From Brassica napus (lineage: Eukaryota; Streptophyta; Magnoliopsida; Brassicales; Brassicaceae), in the NCBI RefSeq assembly GCF_020379485.1, contig NC_063450.1, positions 28,620,137 to 28,684,136 of the forward strand: a stretch of 64,000 bases of DNA, written 5' to 3'. Numbering within the stretch: the first letter of the stretch is position 1; every line of letters starts with the position of its first letter. Below, in pieces: positions 43,438 through 56,017 of this stretch. Under the pieces are notes generated by a model. The model was not told where the DNA came from and made no database searches. It worked only from the letters and a program-made list of their open reading frames with translations. The position numbers and the translations under genes are program-made.

Positions 43438-45017
43438 TCGGGTTTGAAGATTAGCATTGAGAAGTCTACGTTGTATCTTTCTGGGGTCTCTGAAGGGGAA
43501 GAGAGTAGAATATTATCAAATTTTCCTTTTGCGAAGGGTGAGCTCCCAGTCCGTTATCTGGGACTGCCTTTGACGACCAAAGCTATGCGACAGCAAGATT
43601 ACTTTCCTTTGGTGGAGAAGATTAGATGTCGGATTAGCACATGGACGAGTAGGTTTCTCTCTTATGTCGGGCGTTTGCAGTTGATCAAAGCTGTGATAAT
43701 GAGTTTGGTAAATTTTTGGGCTTCAGTCTATCTACTTCCTAGTAAATGTATTCGGGATATTGAGCGAATCTGTGGAGCATTTTTGTGGTCGGGTCCAGAA
43801 CTGAAGTCTACCGGTGCTAAAGTGGCTTGGTCAACGGTTTGTTGGGAAAAAGAGGAGGGAGGTCTGGGCATAAGAGATCTTAAAGTGGTGAATAGAGTAA
43901 ATGTTTTAAAAATCATTTGGAGGCTACTCACGGGATCATCTCTCTGGGGAAATGGATAAGGAGTAACCTATTAAAGCAAAAGAATTTTTGGGAGATCAAG
44001 GAGGATACGCATATGGGGTCTTGGATGTGGAGAAAGATGATCAAAATGAGAGGTGTTGCAAGGAGTTTTCATAAAAAAGACTTGGGGAATGGAAGAAATA
44101 CTTCTTTCTGGTTTGATCATTGGTCTGAGAAGGGAGTTCTAATTACACTGTTGGGGGAAAGAGGTATAGTAGATATGGGCATTAAACGTGAAGCCACAGT
44201 AGCAGAAGCTATTATGAGAGATAAAAGGAGGAGAAGTTATCGTTCTTTGGCTCTTAGGGAAATTGAGGCAGAAATGGAGACTGTTCGGAGGAAGCTACGA
44301 GTGGAGAATGAGGATGTAAATATGTGGAAGGATGGGTCGGGGTATAGACAAAAATTCTCAACACATGCTACTTGGATGTTGCTTCGTTCGCAAAAGGAGA
44401 GGTGTAGTTGGGCTAGGAGTATTTGGTTCTCAAAGGCGACTCCTAAGTATGCGTTTGTTTTATGACTGGCTGCTCGGAACAGACTCTCAACAATGGACAG
44501 AATCGTTCAGTGGGATCCTGGTGCGGACACAACTTGTGTGCTTTGTAAAAGGGATTTGGAATCTAGGAACCATTTATTTTTTGAATGTTCCTTCTCTAGT
44601 CAACTAAGGGGATTCTGGCTGGTGATTACACAAATGTTTGGTCGAGCATTTTTGACATCATATCGGATGAGGGAATGGAAAGGAAGAAGAGGTTTTGTCT
44701 GTGCTATGCTTTGTAAATTGTTGTGCATACTTTGTGGAGGGAGAGAAATAGGATCAAACATGAAGAGAAGTCTACTCCTATTGCAGCTATTATAAAAATG
44801 GTGGACAAAAGTATAAGAAACAAGCTGAGCATTATGAGGTCCAAAAAAGTAAAAGGGTGGAAAAGTGGTTTGCAGATTTGGTTTAGTACTAGAATTTTAA
44901 AAAAAATTCTAAGGTTGGAGGTTTTAGAAGGTCTATCTCAAATTTAAAGGTATACATTTGATGTAAGAAGTGTTTTTTTGATGAATAAATTTAGCATTCA
45001 TTCAAAAAAAAAAAAAA
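43438..45017 (+). mobile_element. 5'-truncated LINE with poly(A) tail and 15 bp target duplication
   Basis: GAGTTTATAATAACT occurs at 43423-43437 and 45018-45032. Between them, 1580 bp of an L1-type LINE begins within the RT (SGLKISIEKSTLYLSGVSEG) and passes YLGLPLTTKAMRQQDYFPL and EKEEGGLGIRDLKVVNRVN. It shows a zinc-finger end (CVLCKRDLESRNHLFFEC) and finishes with about 14 A. A one-base deletion near 43950 (LWGK-WIRSN) and a TGA at 44463-44465 in place of Trp break the frame. It is a textbook target-primed insertion, dead on arrival. Confidence 0.9.
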
Positions 45018-45032
45018 GAGTTTATAATAACT

Positions 45033-45727
45033 ACACACATTAAAAATCATAGCTACTTCCTACTACTAAACGCTTTTAAAGTTAAACCACTGATTCGAGT
45101 TTTTAGCCACTAGAGATAAGAAGAAGGTAACAACACATCACTGAGTTCGATTGAAAACAATGAGACAAATCCTGGGTAAACTATACACAAAACCCTTTCT
45201 TTTTAAAAAAATATCAAATTTAAAAATATTTTTTTCTTTTAAAGGCTGAGTAGTGGAGACGGTGGTGCTGATTCAGAGAGTGGGACATTGGGGACAGGAC
45301 ATTCTGAAGGTTTCAGATTTGCAGTAAGTAAGAAGAAATAAGAAAACAGCTCATCTTCTTTTGATTCTCTCTGTTTTTTTTACTTCTTTTGTTGGATTGT
45401 TGTTTTGTTTTTTGTCTGATTTTCTCCGTGGAGTCGAGTTCTCTGTCTATAAACAAGCAGCAATTTAGCTTACACTTGTTTTCCACTGTCTTTGTTTTTT
45501 TTCTCTCCACCAAAGCCAAGGTATGAGTTTTCGTTTACTGCTATTCATTTTTTTTTGGATCAAATACTGCTATTCATTTATTTGAAAATTTTGTTCCTAA
45601 ATAGAAATAAAAACCTCAAAATCTAGGGCTTGAGACGAGACTTCTGCTGATATCTACACATGTTTAAGTTCGTAATTCTGTAGATTTGAAATTTGAACCA
45701 CATGTTTCAGTATCTGAATTTAGTTTA
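45033..45727. other. Intergenic DNA with an exon-like fragment
   Basis: 45243-45325 reads LSSGDGGADSESGTLGTGHS then EGFRFA before a GTAAGTAAG donor-like site; I do not recognise it. The rest is T-rich. Confidence 0.3.
45536..45579. repeat. Micro-insertion: T-tract plus GGATCAAA between 15 bp direct repeats
   Basis: TACTGCTATTCATTT at 45536-45550 and 45565-45579; insert of 14 bases. Confidence 0.7.
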
Positions 45728-46505
45728 TATGTTCTATTATTGGGTCCATCTGATTTTTCTAATCAGATAAATCATAGGTTTTGGATAATTGGTTTTACGA
45801 ACTCACCACCATAGCATAATCTTTCTTTTATTTTAGATTTTAGCAAAAAAAAAAACCTAATCTTTGCTTTTTTACTTCTGCAACTCTCCATGCATCGATC
45901 TCCATTGTTTTTTTATATAAAAAATCTATTTAATGCTTTTGTTTCTCGACACAAACAAAGAACACTGCGTTATTCTTTTTTTTTGGTTTAATTTTTAAAC
46001 GAGTAACCTGCGTTATTCTTAGTCTGATTATTCGCACTTTTTTCCCAGGGTTTTGTTTCTTCTTCCTTTGATGCTTTCTGAACCTGATAAAAGATTCGGT
46101 AGGAAAATAGAACAGACACTTTGATAATAAAGAAAAATATGTTCTATTATTGGGTCCATCTGATTTTTCTAATCAGATAAATCATAGGTTTTGGATAATT
46201 GGTTTTACGAACTCGCCACCATAACATAATCTTTCTTTTATTTTAGATTTTAGCGAAAAAAAAAACATAATCTTTGCTTTTTTACTTCTGCAACTCTCCA
46301 TGCATCGATCTCCATTGTTTTTTTATATAAAAAATCTATTTAATGCTTTTGTTTCTCGACACAAACCAAGAACACTGCGTTATTCTTAGTCTGGTTATTC
46401 GCACTTTTTCCCAGGGTTTTGTTTCTTCTTCCTTTGATGCTTTCTGAACCTGATAAAAGATTCGGTAGGAAAACAGAACAGAGACTTTGATAATAAAGAA
46501 AAACT
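45728..46505. repeat. Tandem duplication of about 370-410 bp
   Basis: Unit 1 (45728-46137) and unit 2 (46138-46505) both start TATGTTCTATTATTGGG and end with a GATAATAAAGAAAAA-type sequence, with only a few substitutions. Unit 1 is longer by a 43-base block explained by the micro-insertion at 45978. Confidence 0.9.
45965..46020. repeat. Micro-insertion with empty site preserved in the sister repeat
   Basis: CTGCGTTATTCTT at 45965-45977 and 46008-46020 flanks 30 bases beginning with a T-tract. Unit 2 has a single CTGCGTTATTCTT at 46375-46387, the unoccupied site. Confidence 0.8.
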
Positions 46506-47304
46506 AGAGCTTTTTCGTGAAGTAATTATATGTTGTTACAACCATGATATACTATATATAAAAATTATAATACAAATTTTGACTAATTAGTAATATATAT
46601 AAATGACTAATACGATTATTCATGTGTAACTGTCAATTGTATAATAAAATTTACTCGATAAAATAATGTCATACGAACAACTATGTATGTTTTTTTTTAA
46701 GTAAACGCTACGTGATATTAAGTGTAACATAATTTCTATATTAGTCATTATTTTTTAAAAAAAACTTAGCAAGTGAAATTTATAATTAAAATTTGAAAAT
46801 AAGAAAAATGATTATTACAAAAGAAATGAGTTAATTCATAAAAACATATGGGCTGATATCGAGAATATTCTGTTTATTGTGTGTTATGGTGAAACCAACA
46901 AAATAGGAAAGGTAAGATTTTATAGACAAAAAGTTGACTTTATGGTTATAATAATTATTACTAATCAATTCTACATATGATCTGATCTTTGGAGAAACAC
47001 GAACTTGGATTCTATAAGTCTTCTAGCGTTAATTTCCTCAAAAGAACAATTTGCTGTTGTTCTGGATAATTAAGTTTGAATTAAAATTGTTCTATTGTTA
47101 TGAACAATGGTTGTTTTTTTTTTTGACGTCATGAACAATGGTTGTTAGTTAATCTTTTTCTATGAGTTGAATTACTAATAAAGTTTAAATAACTTTGATG
47201 TTGGTGCAGGTTAAATAAGCTAAGGATGCACTTCATAATATAAACTATGTTTTTGTGTCGATATTTTAAATGAGATGATTTGGTGGAAAGTTATATTATA
47301 TGCA
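46506..47304. other. AT-rich DNA, probably Helitron interior
   Basis: No gene. A CTAG at 46504 after an AT context could be the 3' end of the minus-strand Helitron whose 5' end is at 47653; its hairpin is weak. Confidence 0.35.
47100..47146. repeat. Micro-insertion: T-tract plus GACGTC between 16 bp direct repeats
   Basis: ATGAACAATGGTTGTT at 47100-47115 and 47131-47146; insert of 15 bases. Confidence 0.75.
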
Positions 47305-47653
47305 GATTATTTGTTTATGTAATCTTTAGTTGTTATTATTTTTGGAAATTATTTAATATATGGAAAAGATAAACATTACTTAAATATAGGTTTATTTAAT
47401 TTTCAGTGGTATTGAGTTGTAAAAATATTTTTCAAGTTTAAGGGTTAGTCTAAATTTGTACTTCTCTTTTAATAAAATAGATTATTTGTTTATGTAATTT
47501 TTAGTTGTTATTATTTTGGAAATTATTTAATATATGGAAAAGATAAACATTAATTAAATATCGGTTTATTTAATTTTCAGTGGCATTGAGTTGTAAATAT
47601 TCTTTAAGTTTAAAGGTTAGTCTAAATTTGTAGTTCTCTTTTAATAAAATAGA
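47305..47653 (-). mobile_element. Duplicated Helitron 5' terminus
   Basis: Two copies of about 175 bp (47305-47481, 47482-47653) each end, on the minus strand, with the Helitron start TCTATTTTATTAAAAGAGAA. It matches the start of the Helitron at 26281. Outside base 47654 is T (A on the minus strand), as expected. The outer end lies 380 bp upstream of the NPH3-like start codon. Confidence 0.7.
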
Positions 47654-47712
47654 TGCAACGTGTCAGATTTATAAGCAAGTGGAGCATATCCTCCTTTTAT
47701 TTTATTTTTTTT

Positions 47713-47740
47713 GGGGGGGGGGGGGGGGGGGGGGGGGGGG
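47713..47740 (+). repeat. Run of 28 G in the promoter of the NPH3-like gene
   Basis: An uninterrupted G tract about 295 bases before the start codon, preceded by a T tract. It could fold as a G-quadruplex on the sense strand. Homopolymer length may also be a sequencing artefact. Confidence 0.85.
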
Positions 47741-48034
47741 TGTTTTGCTCTTTCATGTTTCCCTTTAATCACTTGAAAGTTACCAACTTAAGAAGCAAAC
47801 TAGGTATCTTCTCATTCAGTGCATGTCTTAAGGCTCTGTTTTATACAGTTTCACAGCTTATGCTTCAACAACACTATGCTTGTTTATACTTTTTGCATCC
47901 AATAAGAATCTAAGACATTTTTTTTTTGAAGTCTTAATGCTCTCGTGGTGACTACAATCAGATTTGATTTGCGAGAAGAAGAGAGCAGACCAATCTTCAG
48001 AAACCTCTTTCTTGTTTTTTTTTAAAAAGGAGAA

Positions 48035-50274
48035 ATGAAGTTTATGAAACTTGGAACCAAACCGGATTCATTTCAGTCTGATGAAGATTGCATAAGGTAT
48101 TCAAAAATGTCTATTTTTCATTGCTTATTGAATCTTAACTTTTTCTAGCTGCTTACCAGGTATGTAGCATCTGATTTAGCAACCGATGTAGTTGTCAACG
48201 TTGTAGATGTGAAATTCTATCTTCACAAGGTACAATCAAGAAACCAAACCATTGTTGTGTCGTTTTAGCTGCTGTTACTACTATTCTATAATGAAAACTT
48301 GTTTGGTTTGTTTTATCATTTAACCAAAAAAAAAAAACAGTTTCCTCTGCTCTCAAAAAGCGCTCGTCTTCAGAAACTGATAGCTGCAACGGTCGACGAA
48401 CAATCAGACGCTGCTGAGATAAACATACCCGATATTCCAGGAGGCCCTCCAGCGTTTGAGATGTGCGCCAAGTTCTGTTACGGTATGACCGTAACACTCA
48501 GCGCTTACAATGTCGTAGCTGCTCGTTGCGCTGCTGAGTATCTCGAGATGTATGAATCTACCGAGAGCGGCAATCTTGTTTACAAGATCGAGTTTTTCTT
48601 GAGCTCGAGTGTTTTGAGAAGCTGGAAAGACTCCATCACTGTTCTCCAGACGACAAGAACGTTACATCCGTGGTCCGAAGATGTGAAGAAGATCGATGAG
48701 AGATGTTTGGAATCAATCGCTTCGAAGGCTGCAGCGGAACCAGCGAGAGTAGATTGGTCTTATACGTATAACAGAAGAAAAGTTAGCAACGACAATGGTG
48801 TGGCTAGAGATTGGTGGGTGGAGGATCTCGCCGAGCTTAGCATTGATTTATACAAAAGAGTTGTTTCTACGATCAGAAGGAAAGGCGGTGTTTCGCCTGA
48901 GGTTATAGGAGAAGCTCTTGAGGTATATGCTGCCAAGAGAATACAAATAGATGATGATGATGATGTGGACGAACAGAGGTGTTTGTTGGAGACATTGGTC
49001 TCGTTGTTGCCTAGTGAGAAACAGAGTGTTTCTTGTGGGTTCTTGATCAAGCTGTTGAAATCATCGGTTTCTCTGGAAGACGTGAGGAGAAAGTTAAGTA
49101 GGAGAATAGGAGAGAAGCTAGAGGAAGCAAGTGTGGATGATCTCTTGATCAGAGCTTCTTCAGAAGGATGTGAAACGGTCTATAACATTGACATTGTTGA
49201 GACTTTAATCGATGAGTTTATTACACAAACAAAGAAAAGAGATGAGCTTGTTTGTTCAGACATGTCTGTTTCAGACAGCTCGAAATCAATTGTCGCCAAG
49301 CTAATGGATGGATACTTAGCTGAGATCTCGAGAATCGAACCAAATTTCTCTACTTCAAAGTTCATTGCAATAGCAGAGAAGGTTTCTTGTTTCCCAAGAT
49401 CATCACACGATGGAGTTTATCGTGCCATTGACATGTTCTTGAAGGTAACTTCTGATCTTCCTAAATGTTCATTCCTATATTTTTATCTAAAATAAAATAA
49501 AACTCTATTATATAGGTGGATTTTTTCTAATATATGCCTATATAATATACTTCTATTTTTAGGGGAAAATGTAAAAAAAAAAAAAAAAAAAAAGCTATTT
49601 CCATCTCTAAATATAGAGACAAAATAGTAATTTTCTATATTTTTCATAAAAAAAAAAAAAAAAAAAAAAAACTCTATTATAAAAACATACATTAGCAAAT
49701 CAGTTCTATAATAAATAAAAAAATATTTTAGAGAAATATAAATTGGAATGCTCTAATAAAGTATTATGTAAATTGAAACTCATTATGTATCTACTTGTAT
49801 ATGGTTTTACAGCAACATCCAGGAATATCAAAGAGTGAGAAGAAATCGATATGTCGATTAATGGACTGCCGGAAACTATCACAGGAGGCATGTGCTCACG
49901 CCGTGCAAAACGAGCGGTTACCTTTACGTGTCGTTGTGCAGATACTCTTCTTCGAGCAGGTTCGCCCCACCGCTAAACCTTTGCTTCCACCGAGCACCTC
50001 TCACGGGAGCTCGAGGAAGACGACGGAAGAAGAAGAGTGTGACTCAGTAACAGCCACGGAGGAGACGACGAGAGACAAGACGAGTAGTTCTGAGAAGACC
50101 AAGGCTAAAGGAGTTGTGATGTCACGGATTTTCTCGAAGCTTTGGGCTGGTAAAGACAGAGATGGGGTCGGAGATGTTAGTCGCTCGGATACTAGTGAAA
50201 GTCCTGGCTCAGCCACCACCACCGTCGATGATAAATCGACACCGTCCACCCGCCGGAGAAGATCACCCTCTTGA
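48035..50274 (+). CDS. NPY2: BTB/POZ-NPH3 domain protein, NPY2-like
   Basis: Four exons: 48035-48096, 48160-48229, 48341-49444 and 49813-50274, all with GT-AG introns, giving 565 residues. The start [18 protein letters not shown] is characteristic of the NPY subgroup. A BTB domain (residues about 28-130: [34 protein letters not shown]) would contact CUL3. The NPH3 domain (about 200-440) starts [18 protein letters not shown] and includes [20 protein letters not shown] and [17 protein letters not shown]. The tail is Ser/Thr-rich with a conserved [11 protein letters not shown] motif and ends in RRRRSPS. NPY proteins act with PID-type AGC kinases at the plasma membrane in auxin-controlled organ formation and root gravitropism. 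No frame break is visible. Intron 3 contains two A runs of over 20. NPY2 is my best match by memory; another NPY copy is possible. Confidence 0.85.
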
Positions 50275-51923
50275 CTTTAGACTATTTTCGGGTTATTGTT
50301 TCTTTCTTGATTAGGGCAATAGTTTAAGCTAACTTGCTTTTAGATCAAACTTGGGCTATCATATAAGTTTTTTTTTTGGTGATAATACGCATAGCCCTAA
50401 CTTTTTGGTTTATGTAACCGTTACAATTTTGTGAAACCTAAATTCTAATGTTTCCTTAGTTATCTTCTCTAGAATCAAATGGTAAAACATGGACGTAGAA
50501 GGAAAACTAATGTTTGTTAGAATGTAAAATCCGAACTCTAATGTTTCGTTTGATATCAAAATTCTAAGACATAGACCAGTGTGGATTAAAGAGACGATTC
50601 CTCTGTTTTTATTCATCTGTTGGTTTGCAAATTGCAATGATTGGAAGACTACCAACCCGAAACTGATTCAGAAGTTGGGGTATGTAGGTTCCACCAAACT
50701 GTGTACTCTGCTACGTTCAAATCGGCTTGTCCGCAAAATCATACTTGCAGGACTCAAAAACATAAAAATTTACATTTTACACGAAAATATAGTTTTGCGG
50801 ATGGACCGTCTCCTCTCTGAATGTCCACTGCTTCTTCAAGCTGCATATTACAATGGCAGAATATTCTCTTTGGTCTCCAAGTCAACTATTTCTACTGAAA
50901 CTACTATCGATCGCACCATGCAGAACGTTTCATCTTGTTCCCGACTCGATTGCTTCTCGATCTTTCTTTGAATTTTAGCTTAGTTGTTACACGCATGTGT
51001 TGTAATTGTCACAAGTGGTCTACCAACTTTTTCTAATCTCTTTAGAGGACTAGTGGGTAGTATGTTTTTAATTTGGTATAAATCTTAACATTCAAACGTA
51101 GAAAGACTTCGTATCTATTGAACAGAACCTGTTCTTTCTTTGTTAATTAAATACTAGCAATTTGCAAGATAATCATCTATTTTATATAATGAAAAGCCTT
51201 TTAGCCTGCCAAATTTGACCAGAAGAAAACTATAAAGAAAAGGTGGTTAGTCTTCTATGAGCTTCTTTGTTCTACGTCATCCAGTTTATATTATATACTT
51301 TCAAAAGTTTACGTTTGTTCCATTTTGTTAATTTATTTGCTTTTTATTATCTATTGATTTTGGATTCATCAACCTTTTCCTTTAAAATAGTGTTCGATCT
51401 ACGTAACCAAAAACCGTAGACTTTGGTTTTGACTTCCTTTCCTACGGGAATATGAAATTACATTTTACAACTTGAGATTATTCAAATATGATCGATTATC
51501 TAGCTTTCACAACTGATTTTTTGAATGAAAAACAGATATAAAATTACAATTTGCTCTATATACGTGACTTAGTCAGTGAAATCACTCATTATCAGCTAAC
51601 TAATCTAAGCATGATCATACAGTCTCATAGTCATACCTAGAACATTTGACTGTTCTGTGAACAATAATCCATTAATACATAGATAATAACCGATAGTATG
51701 ATTCAAGTAACATTAAAAACATTGGTACATAGTGCATGTTTTACTAGCTTGTGTTTGTAAACCAGTTTATTTACACTTGATCGAGTATGAAATTACAGAT
51801 AAAACTAAAAGCGTAAGGAGAGTAATCGAGTATATATAACACTAAAGACTTAGTCTCGGATTTTGTAATTTCAATTCTTGTGTTTAGTGTTTAGATTCCT
51901 CTAATGATATCATAAACAAATCA
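50275..51923. other. Spacer between two tail-to-tail genes
   Basis: 3' flanks of both genes. A 130-codon plus-strand ORF at 50579-50971 has no family motif and biased composition; I do not call it a gene. Confidence 0.5.
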
Positions 51924-53390
51924 TTATAAATCTCTAGGGTCAACGAAAACGGACAATCCAGGCGTTGACTTAGTCCAGTCTACACCGTCATCATCATCTC
52001 GGAGACGTTTCAAGCACCACAAATCCTCCGGCGAGAGAGCCTTCCAGTGAGGGATACCAGCTCTGAGTGGCTCACAGCTCCCCACTTCAGCAGCCACAAC
52101 GGCGCAGCCACTCTTTTTAGCTATGTTATGAGCGTGTGAACAAAGCGCCTCCACCATCTCCGCGGCCTGTGGCCCTTCTCCGCCGATACCATACAAGAAA
52201 TGCATGGCGAATGGCTTGAAAAGATTAGGAAACGACGGGATCTTCAGAAACGGTAACGCGCCGTCTAAAACGCGCGTCGTCTTCGCTAATGTGCGTTTGA
52301 GACGAGAAGTCCCTTGAACTTGAAGCTTGTACACTTCTTTGCTGTTCCAGATACTTATAACTGCCCATGACCCGGGTAGAGACCCGGAAACGTAGTCACT
52401 GCCACGTGGCACGGCCAGGAAAGTGCCTAAAGAGAGTTTGTTGGTGAGGATTGAGTTGATGTCCGAAGGGAAAAACTCGGTGGAGGAGAACCGGTTGCGG
52501 TAGATTGACTCGGCGTCGGAGGGATCGACTTTGATGATTTTGACTCGGCGTGAGACTGTGACTCGGTGGTTAAAGACAGGGTTGACCAGGAAAGTAGGTG
52601 TTCGGTACTTGGAATAACCGCTTTTCTCGGTGAAGAGTTTGACCGAAGCTGCGTTGTCGTTTTCCGTTTGCACGTATGCGTAAGCGGCGTCGTTTAGTCG
52701 AAACCAATCTTCGAGCCTTTGGACCAATTTCAATCCAATTCCCATCCTCCTATAATATTTAAATTTAATTACTTGTCAGTATTTTTAAAATATCAACAAA
52801 TAATCTGAACTTCCTTTTCCGTTAGGCGTTATGTATCATCAAAATATATTAATTTAACTAGTAAGCATCATATGGTTTTGTTTATGAAGAAATGATTGTA
52901 ACAAATGTGTAATTAAGGCATTGGTTATAATAAAATGAATAATTAAAGAAAACACTATAAATGAACTCGAACCTGTAGTACGGAGAGACTCGGAGGCCGG
53001 AGACGAAGGCGAGTTTGGTGGTGCTTATTACCGGTGAATTGCCATCGTGTAATGCATTTCCACCGCGTGTCACTGTCTTGATCGTTCCTCTGATCATCCC
53101 AACTATCTCAGTATCGATCTCAGCCACCTGTCACATGCATTGCCCAAATTAAAACGAGAAAAAAATAATGAAAAAGAGCAAATCAAACCATTGAACGTTA
53201 ACGTGTATATATTGCGTAAACGTACCAGCATGTAGAAAGAAGGAGATTGTCGGATCCGAGCAAGCGGGTCACCCATGAGATCAACTAATAAAGACCCGAC
53301 TTCACAGCTTTTCTCAAGCTCTTCCACTCTCTTTAAGTCTCTGCTTGGATCATAATCTCTCACCACAACTACTTGAAAACCTTTCCCCAT
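51924..53390 (-). CDS. HOOKLESS1-like GNAT N-acetyltransferase
   Basis: Three exons on the minus strand: 53390-53226, 53127-52973 and 52749-51924, joined in frame to 381 residues. Splice sites are ATGCTG/GTACGT...GACAG/GTGGCT and CTACAG/GTTCGA...TATAG/GAGGAT. It starts MGKGFQVVVVRDYDPSRDLK and shows EKSCEVGSLLVDLMGDPLAR, VGMIRGTIKTVTRGG, LAFVSGLRVSPYYRRMGIGL. RRMGIG is the acetyl-CoA pyrophosphate-binding loop (R-x-x-G-x-G) at about residue 108. The long C-terminal extension (GPQAAEMVEALCSHAHNIAK, SVFVDPRDL) is specific to HLS1-like proteins. HLS1 controls apical hook formation and light and ethylene responses in the nucleus; this paralogue's own role is unknown. Length fits the family (about 380-400). 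The gene converges on the NPH3-like gene. No defect seen. Confidence 0.88.
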
Positions 53391-54941
53391 AATTTAAAAT
53401 CAACTTATCAGCTAATAAAAGCTTTAGTATAAAATCGTACGGAAGCCTAACAAAACTTTTCTTCTTGCAAATATTTCAGATTGCTTCTTTCACAAAGTGA
53501 GTATTGTCATTAGTCTATTTATAGTTAGGATTTAGCTTTGCTCTCCTAGTTAATTAGTATATGATTAGGGTTTTTATTTAATTATCACTATCTCTTTCTC
53601 TCTATTTTATAATGTCAATGTTGTAGTTAGTGCTCCTTCTTTGGAACTCTGTCGATTCTTCCTCATTTCTGTGTGTATTTTTATTTACAAATTCGCATAT
53701 CTAGCTATATTTTATGTTTGATGATCCGGTTATGATTCGTGTATTGCAATATTTTCCGAGAATATCACGGCTCATATGTTAATTCCGTTTTAAAGTATAC
53801 TAGGTGCTTTGTCCGTGTTTGCGGGCATAATCGTTTACTAATAATTATTAATATATGTATTATGATTTAAACATGATGATAACTTATTCTGTATATTTTT
53901 AATCATTTTATTTTTCTTTGATTTTTATCTCGGTCTACGTCTTCTTAATACAAAACAAAACCATAAAACTATGAGACCATGAGAACATAAATATATATCA
54001 AATATTCACAATAAAATAAACTAAAAATGTGAATTTTTTTTTTACAACGAAAAATGTGAACTTTTGGTCTCTATTAATCCACTTTGTATTTTTAAACCAG
54101 AAAAATGCATTAAATTACCAAAAAAAACATTGAAACACACAAATTCAAGTAAACTTTAGAAGAAAACTTTTTTAAAAAATGAATTGAGATAATGATAATA
54201 TTTCATTGGTTTACTTGATAAATATATACATTAACTTATCTTAATATTTCATAAGTTTACATTTCATAAAAAAAAAGATAATGATAGTTTTATTATTATA
54301 GTTATTATACAATGATAAATCTAATTATCTATTTTTAAAATATCTACTTTAGCCGTTTTAGAAACTAAACCATTAAACACATGTTCATAACATGATTACA
54401 TAGTGAACTCTCTAAACTTAATAGCAAAACAAAAAATTTCTTATATATTTAACAGTAATAAAACATACACGTGAAATAACTACCATTAAATAATTTAGAA
54501 TAACTAATTCATTATTCCAAACTGTATGTAACAAAACCGATTTGCTTCCTAGTCTTTCAAACTCAACGAAAGAAAGAAAAACATAAAACTCCAACTAAAC
54601 ATAAAACAAATATCGAAAGTATATAAATATAGATGTCAAGAACCCAAAAGAAGATCTAGAGGTAAAGAGAGAATTAAGTTTTGATGTTATTCATATAGCC
54701 GTTAATGCAGACAACTCCAACCAATAATATTGTTTGACCTGCACAAAATGATTGAACCACTGAAAAGAGAATGTTCACATCAGCATAAAAGTGATGAAGA
54801 GAACACAAGCAATTGAAACAACCAAAAAACACTATACCTAGAGGATGAAACAAAAACCTTAATCGATACAACTTAAAATGAATGAGAAAGATGAAACTAT
54901 GGAGTTTAAAACCTCTTACATCACATGAAAATAAGAATTAG
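53391..54941. other. Upstream DNA of the GNAT gene and a Helitron 3' end
   Basis: 53391-53790 would hold the GNAT promoter. At 53800-53830 the minus strand ends TGCCCGCAAACACGGACA, nine bases, CTAG, then T: a Helitron 3' hairpin terminus whose body would extend to the right. Its 5' end was not found. A micro-insertion lies at 54023. Confidence 0.5.
54023..54060. repeat. Micro-insertion: T-tract plus ACAACG between 11 bp direct repeats
   Basis: AAAAATGTGAA at 54023-54033 and 54050-54060. On the minus strand the insert reads CGTTGT followed by A, like the 3' end of the LINEs at 61112 and 63426. Confidence 0.7.
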
Positions 54942-55720
54942 TCTTCACTTGTGAAAGTTAACATATTTATAATTCTAGTTTCAATTAGAAAGTTCGAGAT
55001 AGTTATATTATTTAAGTTAATAAATTAATGATTTAAGCTAAAAACTAATAAGAATATGACAAATAAGCAAAATTAACTAAAATTATGGAGAATATGATAA
55101 ATCATCAAAATCATAAATATTATTTAAATTAATAAATTAAATAGAAATTTGGAAATATTTATATTATTTAAATTAATAAATTAAATATTTAAGTTAAAAA
55201 CAAATAAGAATATGAAAAATAAAAAAATTAGCTAAAATCATCTTCACTTGTGAAAGTTAAAATATTTATAATTCTAATTTCAATTAGAAAGTTCGAGATA
55301 GTTATATTTTTTAAATTAATAAATTAATGATTTAAGCTAAAAACTAATAAAAATATGACAAATAAGCAAAATTAACTAAAATCATGGAGAATTTGATAAG
55401 TCAGCAAAAATATAGATATTATTTAAATTAATAAATTAAATAGAAATTTTGAAATATATATATTATTTAAATTAATAAATTAAATATTTAAGTTAAAAAC
55501 AAATAAGAATATGAAAAATAAACAAAAATTAGCTATAATCATGGAGAATGTGACAAATCAGCAAAATCACTTCATATAAATAGAATTTCAAAATAGTTAT
55601 ATTCTTTAAATTAATTTATTTAAATATTTAAGTTAAAAACTAATAAGAATATGATAAATAATCAAAAATTAGTTAAAATTATAGAGAGTGAGACAAATCA
55701 GTAAAATCACTTCATAAATA
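54942..55720. repeat. 299 bp tandem repeat, two full and one partial copy
   Basis: Units start TCTTCACTTGTGAAAGTTAA at 54942 and 55241. A third partial copy runs from about 55545 to 55720. Each unit is itself made of related halves (TTTAAATTAATAAATTAAAT core). A (TA)n run follows at 55894-55912. Confidence 0.8.
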
Positions 55721-56017
55721 ATAGTACAGATAGAGATGGATGGATACAACAAAAACTAATAAGTAACAACCCACGATTCTAACTTCTATCATATTTTATA
55801 GTTCTTCCAATTACATGGCACTGCGACTCCAACGATACATACTTAATATTAGGTCCCAACTTGAATTTAAATAAAACAAGACCAATTTCTATATATATAT
55901 ATATATATATAGGTAGATCAAATTATGCTTTTCATTACATCTATAAAATTATAAATGTTACATACCAGAGTTTATAATAATATAAAGGTCTTCACTCTAT
56001 ATATGCTCTTCATCTCA

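Noticed and set aside
50579..50971. 130-codon ORF between the two host genes
   Set aside because: No recognisable domain, odd composition and no splice or promoter support.
54942..55720. CRISPR-like array
   Set aside because: Units are tandem without spacers, in a plant nuclear sequence.
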